Made by a program: the position numbers and the translations under genes. A stretch of DNA of 64,000 nt, taken from NCBI GenBank assembly GCA_963702535.1, contig CAVPDG010000010.1, positions 248,001-312,000 of the forward strand, written 5' to 3'. How positions within the stretch are numbered: the first letter of the stretch is position 1; each line of letters opens with the position of its first letter. Origin of the DNA: CAVPDG01 sp963702535. GTDB taxonomy: Bacteria; Chloroflexota; Anaerolineae; Anaerolineales; UBA4823. The notes beneath the pieces were generated by a model. The model saw nothing but the letters and a program-made list of their open reading frames with translations, had not been told where the DNA came from and did not search any database. Below, piece after piece: positions 1 to 9,457 of the stretch.

Positions 1-626
1 CAAATCGGCCGGCAACCCTGCGAGACGATGATATCAACGCTCAAATCCCCGGAGAACGCCACTCCCACCGCACCCTGCCGGGTGAGGGTTTCGTTGGCGA
101 TCAGCAGGTTACCATTCGGGCGCAGCGCGCCGCTAGCCATGCCGCCAACCATGGGGATCCCCGGATAACAGGTCGAAAACGCAAGCAGCACATCATCGAT
201 TGGGGTGGAAAACGGATCCGCCAACAACATGAATAGCTGCGTGTCAGCCGGGACATCTACGACACGGCAAAATTCCCCCGGGCTGAGAAGCATTCGATGC
301 CACTCGTTAGAGCCGGGCTGGAGAATGAAGGGCGTCACCTGGACGCCTGGCAGCCGTGCCGCGACCAGAGAGATGGCTGGCTCGTTCTCTATCTCCTTCT
401 CACCGCCAATCACCCCCTCAGCCGTGCAGCCTATCAGCACACCCGGCTTGAGCTCTGCCTGCAGGCGATTGACAATTTTCTCAATCTCATTGGTAAAGTA
501 GGTAGAGACGAACAGGAACGCCACGTCGATTTGCCTGCCGGGTTTCAGCTGTTCGAGCAAATCCGTAAGAGTCTGCTCCAGATCGCTGTGGCTGGCAATA
601 GCTGATTCAAATAACATTTGGCTCAT
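1..626 (-). CDS. FIST N-domain sensory protein, C-terminus cut by window edge
   Basis: Reading the minus strand from an ATG at 626 gives about 208 residues, open to the window edge. The translation carries features typical of FIST N domains: an early VAFLFVSTYF strand, a GCTAEGVIGG motif near residue 70, a VGGMASG motif near residue 160, and VSQGCRPI at the very edge, which is where the FIST C domain normally follows. FIST domains are thought to bind small ligands and usually belong to signal-transduction proteins. No transmembrane segment or output domain is visible in this part. The start was chosen because the next in-frame ATG (617) would cut into the first helix. The neighbouring metal-transport operon ends about 190 bp away on the same strand, so co-transcription is possible but not shown. 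Confidence 0.75.
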   Translation of the reverse strand, partial: MSQMLFESAIASHSDLEQTLTDLLEQLKPGRQIDVAFLFVSTYFTNEIEKIVNRLQAELKPGVLIGCTAEGVIGGEKEIENEPAISLVAARLPGVQVTPFILQPGSNEWHRMLLSPGEFCRVVDVPADTQLFMLLADPFSTPIDDVLLAFSTCYPGIPMVGGMASGALRPNGNLLIANETLTRQGAVGVAFSGDLSVDIIVSQGCRPI

Positions 627-817
627 CACGATTGGGCTTTCCCGGCAAAGGTCTGGAGCGAATTATCCCATAGATGGAGGCGGATAGCAAATAGGAAAAG
701 GCTGGGCAATCTTGCGCTGGACAGGCAGCATCCGCGTCTATCTCGACCAACATGTCAGGGTCTATGGGAGAGCTGGCATGAAGCATGCTTGGGGCAGGTG
801 GATTGCCAGAGAACTCA

Positions 818-1516
818 TCACTCGTGGATTAACTCGATTGCTTCAACAAAAATTTGAGAAGTAACGCGCGGGCCAAGCACCACCGTACGCCCGCCAATTT
901 CCAATTGCAGATTGCCATCGAAGTATGAATAATCCACAACCAGAACGCAGGCGTCCGGCGTCAATCCCATGGAATAGAGATAACGCAACAATCCGGGATC
1001 ATCATCTTCAACACGACGGATATATGCCTTCTGACCGGGGCGCAGATCCCCCAGAGTCAGGGTGGGTTCTCCAGGCGGGAGCTTCAAGTCACGATCAGGA
1101 ATAGGGTGCCCGTGCGGATCGTAAACCGGCTCTCCCAGCACCTGGGAAATGCGCTCAGCCACATCCGGCGAGATGGCATGTTCCAGGCGATCAGCCTCGG
1201 CGTGAACCTGATCCCATGATAAGCCAAGGGATTTCTGCAAAAAGAGCTCCAGCAGGCGGTGATAGCGGATAATCTCCAGGGCTATCTTTTTGCCATCTTC
1301 CGTCAGGATGACCCCGTGGTGCTTCTCATACGCAAGGAGAGGCGGCGTCGTGGCAGCCAGCTTCTGCACCATACCGCTGGCAGAAGCTGGCGTAACCCCC
1401 ATGCGCTCGGCAATTTGGTTGGTGGATGCACGCTCGCCGTTGCGGGTCAGGTCGTAAATGGTTTTCAGGTAATCTTCAACAGCATGGGTCAGGTTATCTC
1501 GTTTCATGTTAGCCAT
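818..1516 (-). CDS. DtxR/MntR-family metal-dependent transcriptional repressor
   Basis: The protein has 232 residues with the DtxR layout: a winged helix-turn-helix at about 10-75 (TNQIAERMGVTPASASGMVQ is the recognition region), a metal-binding and dimerisation domain at about 75-145 (H and E residues in RLEHAISPDVAERI), and a C-terminal FeoA/SH3-like domain from about 155. Members of this family bind Mn(II) or Fe(II) and then repress metal uptake genes. It is the last gene of the transporter operon, 25 bp downstream of a permease, the same gene order as troABCD-troR. It probably represses its own operon through the palindrome at 5623-5640. The start at 1516 is preceded by AAGGGA. Whether it senses Mn or Fe cannot be settled from sequence; the TroA-like partner favours Mn. 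Confidence 0.9.
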   Translation of the reverse strand: MANMKRDNLTHAVEDYLKTIYDLTRNGERASTNQIAERMGVTPASASGMVQKLAATTPPLLAYEKHHGVILTEDGKKIALEIIRYHRLLELFLQKSLGLSWDQVHAEADRLEHAISPDVAERISQVLGEPVYDPHGHPIPDRDLKLPPGEPTLTLGDLRPGQKAYIRRVEDDDPGLLRYLYSMGLTPDACVLVVDYSYFDGNLQLEIGGRTVVLGPRVTSQIFVEAIELIHE

Positions 1517-1541
1517 TATCCCTTGAGTTCTGCCAGGCTAT

Positions 1542-2654
1542 TCAATCCCGTAAAAACGCCTGCTGGGCGCACTGGCGACCATGCTCCGTGAGGTACAGGT
1601 TGTTACCTTGCCGGGTGACCCATCCCTGGCTGAGGGAGCGCTGCAGAACACGGCTGGCAAAAGCCTCATCCCAGCGCATATGCTCGCGCAAATGGGCAAC
1701 ACGGCTTTCCTGGTAAGCATCAGGTAAACCCTCGTGATTGAGCAAGTGCATTGCCAGCATAGTCTGGGCAAATTCCCACTTTTGATTGGAGCGGCGCCTG
1801 GCAAGGGCTAGCAGACCTTTTTCGGGAGCAAGCAGGTAAGCCAGGGCAAAGACCATCCCGGAAATTGTAGCAATCGAACCTGCGATAGAAGCATCGAGGA
1901 AGTGCGCGGCCCAATATCCCACAACGGCGCTTAATGCAGCCAGCAATGCGCTAAATACCAGCATGTGCGGCAGGCGATCGGTGAGCAAGTAAGCAGTAGC
2001 GGGTGGGACAACCACCAGAGCCACTACCAGTACTGAGCCAACGATATCAAATGCGCTAACCACAGTGATCGATACGAGAGACATGAGAACGTAGTGGATC
2101 AGGAGCGGCATAAACCCCAGAGCGGTGGCTAACCCTGCATCAAAGGTCGAAAGCTTCAACTCTTTGTAGAAGATTACGATAAACGCCAGGTTGATAAGCA
2201 GTATTCCGCTCATCAGATAAAAGCCACGCGGACCAATATCGTAACCTAAAACATACAGGCGGTCAAATGGGATGAATGCCAGCTCGCCCACCAGCACCGC
2301 GTCGGTATCCAGATGGACATCTCCCGCAAAACGGGAGATCAAGATCACAGCAGTACTGAACAGCACCGGGTAGACCAATCCGATAGCAGTATCTCCCTTG
2401 ACTAGGCGGCTGCGTTCGAGCAATGCGACCAAGCTGACCGTCAACACGCCGACTGCAGCAGCGCCAAATATCAGGAAGGGTGAGGCGAGATCCTGAACGA
2501 TAAAAAAGCCGATAACAATACCGAGTAAAACGGTATGTGAGATAGCATCGGTGAGCATTGCCATGCGCCGTAGAACCAGGAAGCCTCCCAGGGTTGAACA
2601 AGCCATGGCAGTGACAATTGCAGTCAGTTGGATATCGATCTGGAACGAGGTCAT
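1542..2654 (-). CDS. Metal (Mn/Zn-type) ABC transporter permease with C-terminal winged-helix tail
   Basis: At 370 residues this is longer than a typical 270-290 residue ZnuB/TroD permease. Residues 1-275 form the ABC-3 permease domain with about eight or nine membrane helices; the GGFLVLRRMAMLTDAISHTVL segment near the N-terminus is the usual family signature. Residues from about 285 are soluble and end in a compact region resembling a winged helix (RVLQRSLSQGWVTRQGNNLY and following). The same kind of tail is present on the neighbouring permease. The gene is intact, follows the other permease by 17 bp and precedes the repressor gene. It should form half of the membrane channel of a high-affinity Mn(II) or Zn(II) importer. 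Confidence 0.9.
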   Translation of the reverse strand: MTSFQIDIQLTAIVTAMACSTLGGFLVLRRMAMLTDAISHTVLLGIVIGFFIVQDLASPFLIFGAAAVGVLTVSLVALLERSRLVKGDTAIGLVYPVLFSTAVILISRFAGDVHLDTDAVLVGELAFIPFDRLYVLGYDIGPRGFYLMSGILLINLAFIVIFYKELKLSTFDAGLATALGFMPLLIHYVLMSLVSITVVSAFDIVGSVLVVALVVVPPATAYLLTDRLPHMLVFSALLAALSAVVGYWAAHFLDASIAGSIATISGMVFALAYLLAPEKGLLALARRRSNQKWEFAQTMLAMHLLNHEGLPDAYQESRVAHLREHMRWDEAFASRVLQRSLSQGWVTRQGNNLYLTEHGRQCAQQAFLRD

Positions 2655-2671
2655 TTTTTCTACCTACCGAA

Positions 2672-3802
2672 TTATTCCATCTCTCGTAAAAGGCGATGTG
2701 CTTCGTCGATCCCTCTTGAAGTTAGCGCCCAGTCACCGGCGCCAGTCTGCCGCACCAAGCCTCTACGCTCGAGGGCTTGTAGGGAGCTCCGCACCCCCCC
2801 ACCGCCGGGATTGACAGCCTTCAACGCTTGGATGGAGTGGGTGTGCCCAGAATCGACATGCTGGTCTTCCATGTAAAAGAGATCGCGCAGCACCGCTTCC
2901 ATGTTCAGCTTGCGCTGATTGCGTTGGCGACGAGCCCAATTCCAGATCAGCCCACGATTGGGGGCGAGAAGGAGCGAGAATAGCACGATGCTGCCAGCGC
3001 AAATAACGATAGTCGGACCCGTAGAGAAACCGCGCCCGACACTGCTGATGACTGCGCCTGTTACACCTGCCAACACTCCGAAGAAAGCCGAAAGCAGCAC
3101 CATGATATCCAGGCGATCAGTCCATTGGCGGGCAGCCGCAGCGGGAGCCACCAGCATAGCGCTCATCAACACCACTCCAACCGCCTGCAAGCCAATAACA
3201 ATCGCAACAACCAGCAGGGTGGTCAACAGAATATCCAACTTACCCATCGGAATACCAAGGCTGGCTCCAAACTCGCGGTCGAAACTGAGCAGCTTGAATT
3301 CCTTCCAGAATAAGCCCACCAGCAGCAGGCCAAGCCGCCCAGAACCGCCATGGCGATTACATCACCAGCCAGCAGAGCAGCTGCCTGACCAAACAGAAAA
3401 TGGTCAAGACCCGCCTGGCGCGGAATCTGGAAGGCGCTGGGTGAAGGTGAGCAGCATCAACCCAAATCCAAAGAAGACAGATAAAACCAGACCCAGCGCG
3501 CCATCTTCTTGATACGCGTGTGCTTAACAATTCCGATCATCCAAAGGGTTGCCAGCCACCCTGCTATTCCCGCTCCGATCATCATGACCAGGGGCAGCTC
3601 TTGTGCGAGTAATCAGGAATGCCAATACCACTCCCGGCAGGGCAGCATGGGATATGGCATCTCCTAAAAGGCTCTGGCGGCGCAGTACAGCAAAGGCGCC
3701 CAACGCACCGCTGACCAGCCCCAATGTGGAGGCGCCGAGCGCCACTGTACGCAGGGTGTAATCGAAAATCAAATCATACAATATCTGTACCAGGCTCATC
3801 AT
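2672..3802 (-). CDS. Metal ABC transporter permease, frameshifted as read
   Basis: The N-terminal part begins MMSLVQILYD at 3802 and shows the family segment LRRQSLLGDAISHAALPGV. The C-terminal part (2672-3319) carries LGIPMGKLDILL, the remaining membrane helices and a winged-helix-like tail (LQALERRGLVRQ). Between about 3610 and 3320 the frame changes at least four times, near 3605, 3510, 3440 and 3325. Stitching the frames restores a continuous permease, for example RQAGLDHFLFGQAAALLAGD between 3430 and 3360. All four shifts are single-base, which looks more like sequence error than decay. With the repair it would be about 375 residues and pair with the downstream permease. Confidence 0.8.
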
Positions 3803-3857
3803 CTCACTCTCAGGCGAAGGCTGTAGCAAAGGCAACTCAAGATCTTCGGCGCCGGCG

Positions 3858-4596
3858 CTATCCCGTTAGAAAGGCTACCCGCCCGCCATACGCCAGGCGC
3901 AAGTTCTGTTCCGTGAAGGCGTCTTCCACGGGTCCGCTGGCAATCCGGCGCACGTTGAGCAGGGTTACCCAATCGAAATATTCACGGAACAGTTTGTAGA
4001 TCGTGATGGACAACCAGCACAGTCTTTCCGCCAGCGTGTAATTCCTGAAGAGGGCGACAATCGCCCGTTCGGTAGTGGCATCCACTCCCTGGAAAGGCTC
4101 ATCCATAAAATAGATCTGGGCGTTCTGCACAAGGGCACGCGCCAGGAAGACGCGCTGCTGCTGGCCTCCAGAGAGTTGGCTGATCTGGCGGTCAGCGAAG
4201 GGCAGCATGTGAACTTTTTCCAAGGCTTCGAGCGCCATCTGACGTTCCGACTTGCCCGGACGACGGATCCAACCCAGAGCCCCGTAGCGCCCCATGGTGA
4301 CTACATCCAGTACGGTTGTTGGGAAATCCCAATCTACGCTGCCGCGCTGAGGAACATAACCTACCAAGTGGCGCTGCTGGGCATACGGAGAGCCATAGAT
4401 CAATACCTGCCCTGCAGCGGGCTTCACCAATCCCAGAATTGCCTTGAGCAATGTGGTCTTGCCAGCGCCATTTGGGTCCAACAATTGCCATCAAGACGCC
4501 CGATGGCGCTTGTAAGTCCACATCCCACAACACGGGCTTATCCCGGTAAGCGACGGTAAGATCGGTGACTTCAATTGCGTAGGGGGTTTCACTCAT
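3858..4596 (-). CDS. Metal ABC transporter ATP-binding protein, frameshifted as read
   Basis: The start is the ATG at 4596 (MSETPYAIEVTDLTVAYRDK). The Walker A region is split by one extra base near 4480: the frame changes in the middle of VGPNGAGKTTLL. Downstream come the Q-loop area (GYVPQRGSVDWDFPTTV), the ABC signature LSGGQQQRVFLARAL and Walker B IYFMDEPF. A second pair of compensating shifts near 4040 and 3995 garbles the H-loop; the alternative frame reads VLVVHHDLQTV, as expected. Restored length is about 246 residues, normal for ZnuC/MntB/TroB. It would energise the Mn/Zn importer made with the flanking genes. The next gene upstream ends 11 bp before this start. Confidence 0.88.
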
Positions 4597-4607
4597 GTTC
4601 TGTTCTC

Positions 4608-5552
4608 CTAATGCGCCAAGAGGGCGCTAACAATGGTATCGATATTGTGCCTCACCATGCCAATATAGGTGCCTTCCGGTGAGGCAGGGTCTCCCATCGC
4701 ATCTGAGTACAGGCTGCCGCCAATGCGCACTTCGAAGCCTCTGGCGCGCACTGCCGCCTGAACGGCCTCCACGTTGCGGCGCGGCACGGACGATTCGATA
4801 AAGATGGCAGGGATGCGCTGCTCGGCGATAAAGTCAGCCAGGTGCGTTACATCACCGGTGCTGGCCTCACTGGCAGTGCTGATCCCTTGTAAGCCGCGTA
4901 CCTGGAAACCATAAGCCCGGCCGAAGTAGTTGAACGCGTCATGTGCTGTAATCAACACACGCTGGTTCTTAGGCACACGTCCAGCCTGGGATCTGACATA
5001 ATCATCCAGCTGGAGCAACTGCTGCAAGTAAACATCGGCATTCTGCCTGTAGAGGGCCGAATTACCGGGATCCATCTCAATCAGAGAATCACGCACGGTC
5101 TCAGCCGCTTGCATCCACATCGATACATCGAACCAAACATGCGGATCATAGGCGCCCTTAAACTCAGGCGGGGTAAAAAAGCATTGACCGGTCAATCTTG
5201 TCTGTCACTGCCACTGTGCGGCGATAACCATGCATCCGTTCCAACACGCGCGCATGCCGGCCTCCAAGTGTAGACCGTTGTAAAAGATCACGTCAGCCTC
5301 GCCCAAAGATTGGACATCCCCTTCGCTGGCTTTGTAGAGATGCGGGTCAACACCGGGTCCCATCAGACCGGTTACCTGCACGCGCTCACCGCCAATGTTC
5401 TGAACGACATCTGCGATCAGGCCCGTTGTCGCTACCGCCTTGATCTGGCGGCTACCCAGGTCTTGGGCAAAGCCGCCTGCTGGCGTCGCAGCGCAAGCCG
5501 TGAGCAATGACAGGCTAAAGAAGATACCTAATAACGATAAAAAGGTCTTCAT
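4608..5552 (-). CDS. TroA/MntA-like metal-binding lipoprotein, frameshifted as read
   Basis: The product begins with a lipoprotein signal peptide (MKTFLSLLGIFFSLSLL then lipobox LLTAC). The mature part shows TTGLIADVVQNIGGERV, GVDPHLYKASEGDV and YNGLHLEAGM, all typical of TroA-type Mn/Zn binding proteins; H in DPHLYK and in the later YDPHVWFDV are expected metal ligands. Two single-base shifts break the frame, near 5255 and near 5172 (a T run). In the repaired frame RVLERMHGYRRTVAVTD joins the halves. The last part includes LITAHDAFNYFGRAYGF and IFIESSVPRRNVEA, normal for the family. This is the first gene of the operon and is probably repressed by the downstream DtxR-type regulator. Confidence 0.9.
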
Positions 5553-5622
5553 CGCTGCCTTCTATCGACCTGCGTTCTGCAAAGTATTTTTGGAGAGCAT
5601 AGTGGTAACCTCAAGCTGCAAT

Positions 5623-5640
5623 ATTTAGTCATAACTAAAT
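5623..5640. promoter_or_regulatory. Palindromic operator, likely for the DtxR/MntR-type repressor
   Basis: ATTTAGT-CATA-ACTAAAT is a perfect 7-bp inverted repeat with a 4-bp centre, about 70 bp upstream of the binding-protein start. The shape and A/T-flanked TTTAG..CTAAA core resemble DtxR/MntR operators. A related half-site, TTTTAGGCATAA, lies just beside it at 5645-5656. Assignment to the regulator at 818-1516 is inference from operon context. Confidence 0.65.
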
Positions 5641-5670
5641 TATATTTTAGGCATAATTTCATATTGTCAA
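5639..5670 (-). promoter_or_regulatory. Promoter of the metal-transport operon
   Basis: On the minus strand a perfect TTGACA lies at 5670-5665. TATAAT lies at 5644-5639, but the spacer of 20 bp is long; an alternative TAAAAT lies 15 bp from the -35. The -10 area abuts the palindrome at 5623-5640, so a bound repressor would block RNA polymerase. Confidence 0.5.
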
Positions 5671-5783
5671 GGAGGAATTTTGCCTAATCAGACACAAATA
5701 GGTTGACAACAGCAAGGCAACTCCTTAGAATCAACGCCATCGGTGGGGTCTCCCGCCCTTGAACCTTCGAGACAGGAGAAATT

Positions 5784-7692
5784 ATGGACCAGCCAGCCGT
5801 AAACCAGAAAGAGGCCGAAGGGATGCTTTACCTCCCATCGCCGGATGTTGTCGCTGCCGCCCACATCAAGGAATACGAAAGCCTGTACCAACGCTCGCAT
5901 TACCGATCCACAGGGCTTCTGGGGCGAACGCGCCGAGGAGCTGGACTGGTTCCAAAAGTGGGACCAGGTGCTGGACGACAGCAATCCGCCCTTCTTCAAA
6001 TGGTTCACCGGGGGCAAAGTCAACATCGTCCACAACGCCCTGGATCGCCACCTCAAGACATACCGCAAGAATAAGCTTGCCCTCATCTGGGAAGGCGAGC
6101 CAGGGGATACGCGCACTTTCTCCTATTTCTCCCTGCATCGCGAGGTGTGCAAATTCGCCAATGTGCTGCGCAGCATGGGCGTGAAGAAGGGGGATATCGT
6201 CACAATCTACATGCCGCGCATCCCGGAGCAAGTGATCGCTATGCTGGCGACCGCCAAGATCGGGGCGATGCACAGCGTTGTTTACGGCGGGTTCTCCGTC
6301 GAGTTGCTTGCAGAGCGCATTGAAGACGCACAGAGCCGCGTGCTGATCACCGCCGATGGCGGCTGGCTGCGCGGCAAGATCGTCCCGCTGAAGGATATCG
6401 CCGACGAAGCCATGGCACGCCAGCCGACCATCGAATCGTGCATCGTCGTCAAGCGTACCGGACAGAATATCTACATGGAAGCCGGGCGAGATTACTGGTA
6501 CAGCGACTTGATGGGCTTGCCAATTGCCAGCGCCATGTGTTACACCGAGCCGATGGACGCCGAGGATCCGCTCTTCATCCTGTACACCTCCGGCACCACC
6601 GGGCGACCCAAGGGCATTGTGCACACCCACGGCGGGTACATGGTCTACACCTATACAACGCTGAAATACGTTTTCGACATAAAGGACGAAGACCGCTACT
6701 GGTGCGCCGCCGACCCCGGCTGGATCACAGGGCACAGTTACATCGTTTATGCGCCTTTGCTCAACGGGGCTACCAGCTTCATGTACGAAGGGGCGCCTAA
6801 CCACCCTTACCCCAACCGCTGGTGGCGCCTGGTGGAGAATTACGGCATCACGATCCTGTATACTGCCCCGACCGCTATCCGTGGGCTGATGCGCTTCGGC
6901 GACGCCTGGCCCAACCGCCACGATTTGAGCAGCCTGCGCCTGCTGGGCAGCGTGGGCGAGCCGATCAACCCGGAAGCCTGGCGCTGGTACTACACCGTCA
7001 TCGGCAAGGAACGCTGCCCGATCATGGATACCTGGTGGCAAACCGAGACTGGCGGCTTCATGATCTCACCGCTGCCGATCACACCCCTCAAGCCGGGTCT
7101 GCCACACGCCCGCTGTTCGGAGTGGAAGTGGACGTGGTGGACGAGGAGGGCAAGCCGTTGCCTGCAGGAGAAGAAGGCTACCTGGTGATCAAGAAACCCT
7201 GGCCCGGCATGTTGCGTACTATTTATAAGGACCCCGAGCGCTACCATAGCCAGTACTGGGGCAAATTTGGTCACATGTACCAGACCGGAGACTCGAGCGC
7301 GCAAAGACAAAGACGGTTACATCTGGGTGATCGGACGTATGGACGATGTAATCAAAGTGAGCGGCTACCGGCTGGGCACTGCCGAGGTGGAGAGCGCCCT
7401 GGTCAGCCATTCAGCCGTAGCAGAAGCGGCAGCTATCGGCATTCCGCACGAGATCAAAGGTCACGCCATCTACGCCTATGTCATCCTGCGCGCCGGCGTG
7501 GAGAAGAGCGACAAGCTGGCGGAAGAGCTGCGCAGCCACGTTGCACATGAGATCGGACCCATCGCCCGACCTGAGCATGTAACTTTCGTCGATAGCCTGC
7601 CGAAGACGCGCAGCGGGAAAATTATGCGGCGCGTGCTGAAAGCCCGGGCGCAAGGACTGCCGGAAGGCGATCTCAGCACACTCGAAGAGTAA
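5784..7692 (+). CDS. acsA: Acetyl-CoA synthetase (AMP-forming), frameshifted as read
   Basis: The start ATG at 5784 has AGGAG seven bases upstream. The product activates acetate with ATP and CoA to acetyl-CoA. Diagnostic motifs are LYTSGTTGRPKGIVHTHGGY, GWITGHSYIVYAPLL, MDTWWQTETGG, GRMDDVIKVSGYRLG and a C-terminal RSGKIMRR holding the regulatory lysine. Three single-base shifts interrupt it: near 5898 (one extra base), near 7112 and near 7295. Repaired length is about 635 residues, normal for Acs. The protein is soluble. It is monocistronic, with a perfect-stem terminator 30 bp after the stop. It supplies acetyl-CoA from acetate, in line with a fermentative or scavenging lifestyle. Confidence 0.93.
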
Positions 7693-7722
7693 ACATCACC
7701 CACGTCCAGGGCAATCCTCGTC

Positions 7723-7777
7723 GCTGTCGGGAAGGTTTGATGGTAAGAATAACAAACCTTCCCGACAGCTTGCTTTT
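7723..7777 (+). terminator. Rho-independent terminator of acsA
   Basis: A perfect 17-bp inverted repeat (7723-7739 with 7753-7769) surrounds a 13-base loop and is followed by TTGCTTTT. It sits 30 bp after the acsA stop codon. Confidence 0.85.
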
Positions 7778-7913
7778 CTGTTCATGATCTTCGTCACTTG
7801 ACAATTAAGTTCATCCCCTTTATTCTGAAAATTGGCGAGGGCTATACCGCCAGCAGAACCATGTAACGAGATACCCACTACCGACGTTTATCGCTGTAGC
7901 TGAGAGAATAAGA

Positions 7914-9438
7914 ATGAATGGCAGATTGTATGTCATGATTTTTAACCGTCCTCCTGCTGGGAACTCTGGTTGGAGGCACATATTTCATCGCACTTGCCAA
8001 CTCTCCACGCCTGCCAGATACCATCTATTATGTAGCGACCACCGGCAGCGATACAAGCGGCGATGGATCCAGCGCAGCGCCGTGGGCGACGATTACCCAT
8101 GCCCTGGTGAGCGTGCCTGACGGCAGCACGGTGGCGGTACGCCCCGGTCTGTACTCTGGCGAGGTGCAGCTCAGCGGGAATTTCGGTCAGGGTGTGCTGG
8201 TCAAATCGGATACACCCTACCAGGCGCGGCTGAGAAACAACGGGACCGTGGTCACATCTTACGCCGGCTGTAAAGGCATCACGCTGGACGGCTTCGATAT
8301 CGCCCACAATGGGCAGGGCGCCGGCGCGCTGGTGGTGCATCTGGATGGGGGCGGCATCAGCGGCAGGGTGAGCTCCATCACGCTACGCAACAACGTGCTG
8401 CACGATAGCTACAACAACGATATATTGAAGATCAACAACAGCGCATCCTCTATCACGGTACAGGGGAATATCTTCTACAACCAGCAGGGCTCCGACGAGC
8501 ATATCGATGTTAACTCCGCCACCGATGTCGAGATCCAGGACAACATCTTCTTCAACGATTTTGCCGGAAGCGGGCGGAGCAACAACAACGACACCAGCAG
8601 CTTTATCGTCATCAAGGATAGCAACGGGACAAGCGATGCTGTGCTGGGCAGCCGGCGCGTACGGGTGCAGCGCAACATCTTCCTCAACTGGCAAGGCTCC
8701 AGCGGCTCGTACTTTGTGCTGGTGGGCGAGGACGGGCAGCCATTCTACGAAGCGCAGGAAGTATGGGTAGAGAACAACCTGATGTTGGGCAATTCCGGCG
8801 AGGTGATGCGCAGCCCCTTCGGTGTGAAGGGTTCACGCTCTGTGATCTTCCGACACAATACGGTGGTAGGGAACACGCCTGCTATGGCGTTTGCCATGCG
8901 CCTGAACGTGGAAGGCACCAACTTGCCAAATACCGATATCCAGTTCCATAACAACATCTGGTCCGACCCCAGTGGGACGATGGGCGCTGAGAGTCCATCC
9001 GGCACCAACGATTTTAGCGATACGCCGCCAGGCGAGACGCAAGTCTTTGGTCTGGCGAACAACCTTTATTGGAACGGCGGGATTGCCATCCCGTCCGACG
9101 AAGCTGAACTGATCAATTACGACGATGACGCAGCCAGGCTGGTGGTTGATCCGCAACTGGGCTCGCAAACCGGGATCATCCTGCCGCGCTGGAACCCTGC
9201 CGCGGGGATGTTTGCCGACGGCGCCAGCACCGTTCGCCAGGCTTTCGTGCGCCTGGTGCTGCGCTACGGCGCCCTCAGCCAGGACAGCCCCGCCATCGAC
9301 GCCGCCAACCCGGCGACGGACGCCACCGAGGACATCCTGGGCAGGATCCGCACCTTCGGCGGTGCAGCAGATCTCGGGGCTTACGAGTTCCCCGGCGTGG
9401 ACAACCCGATGTATCTGCCGCTCATGCTGAGGCAGTAA
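7914..9438 (+). CDS. Secreted right-handed beta-helix protein
   Basis: A signal peptide is visible across a frameshift near 7942: MNGRLYVMIF continues in another frame as LTVLLLGTLVGGTYFIALA. The mature part begins with DTIYYVATTGSDTSGDGS, the usual opening of DUF1565/pectate-lyase-like beta-helix proteins. It continues with many short parallel-helix turns (GNIFYN, DNIFFN, NNLMLGN, HNTVVGN). The C-terminus has DLGAYEFPGV, common at the end of this family, then a terminal MYLPLMLRQ tail. The catalytic residues of a polysaccharide lyase cannot be identified, so substrate and activity are open; binding or cleaving polysaccharide is the usual role. The gene is alone, between acsA and a convergent amylase gene. 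Length is about 505 residues. Confidence 0.8.
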
Positions 9439-9457
9439 GCTTGCCGGAACACCTGTT

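Noticed and set aside
3320..5260. Treating the metal-transport genes as pseudogenes
   Set aside because: All interruptions are single-base, the other frames keep full conservation, and similar shifts occur in essential genes elsewhere.
5866..7041. A long minus-strand frame opposite acsA
   Set aside because: It is antisense to conserved acetyl-CoA synthetase motifs and has no recognisable features; a high-GC shadow.
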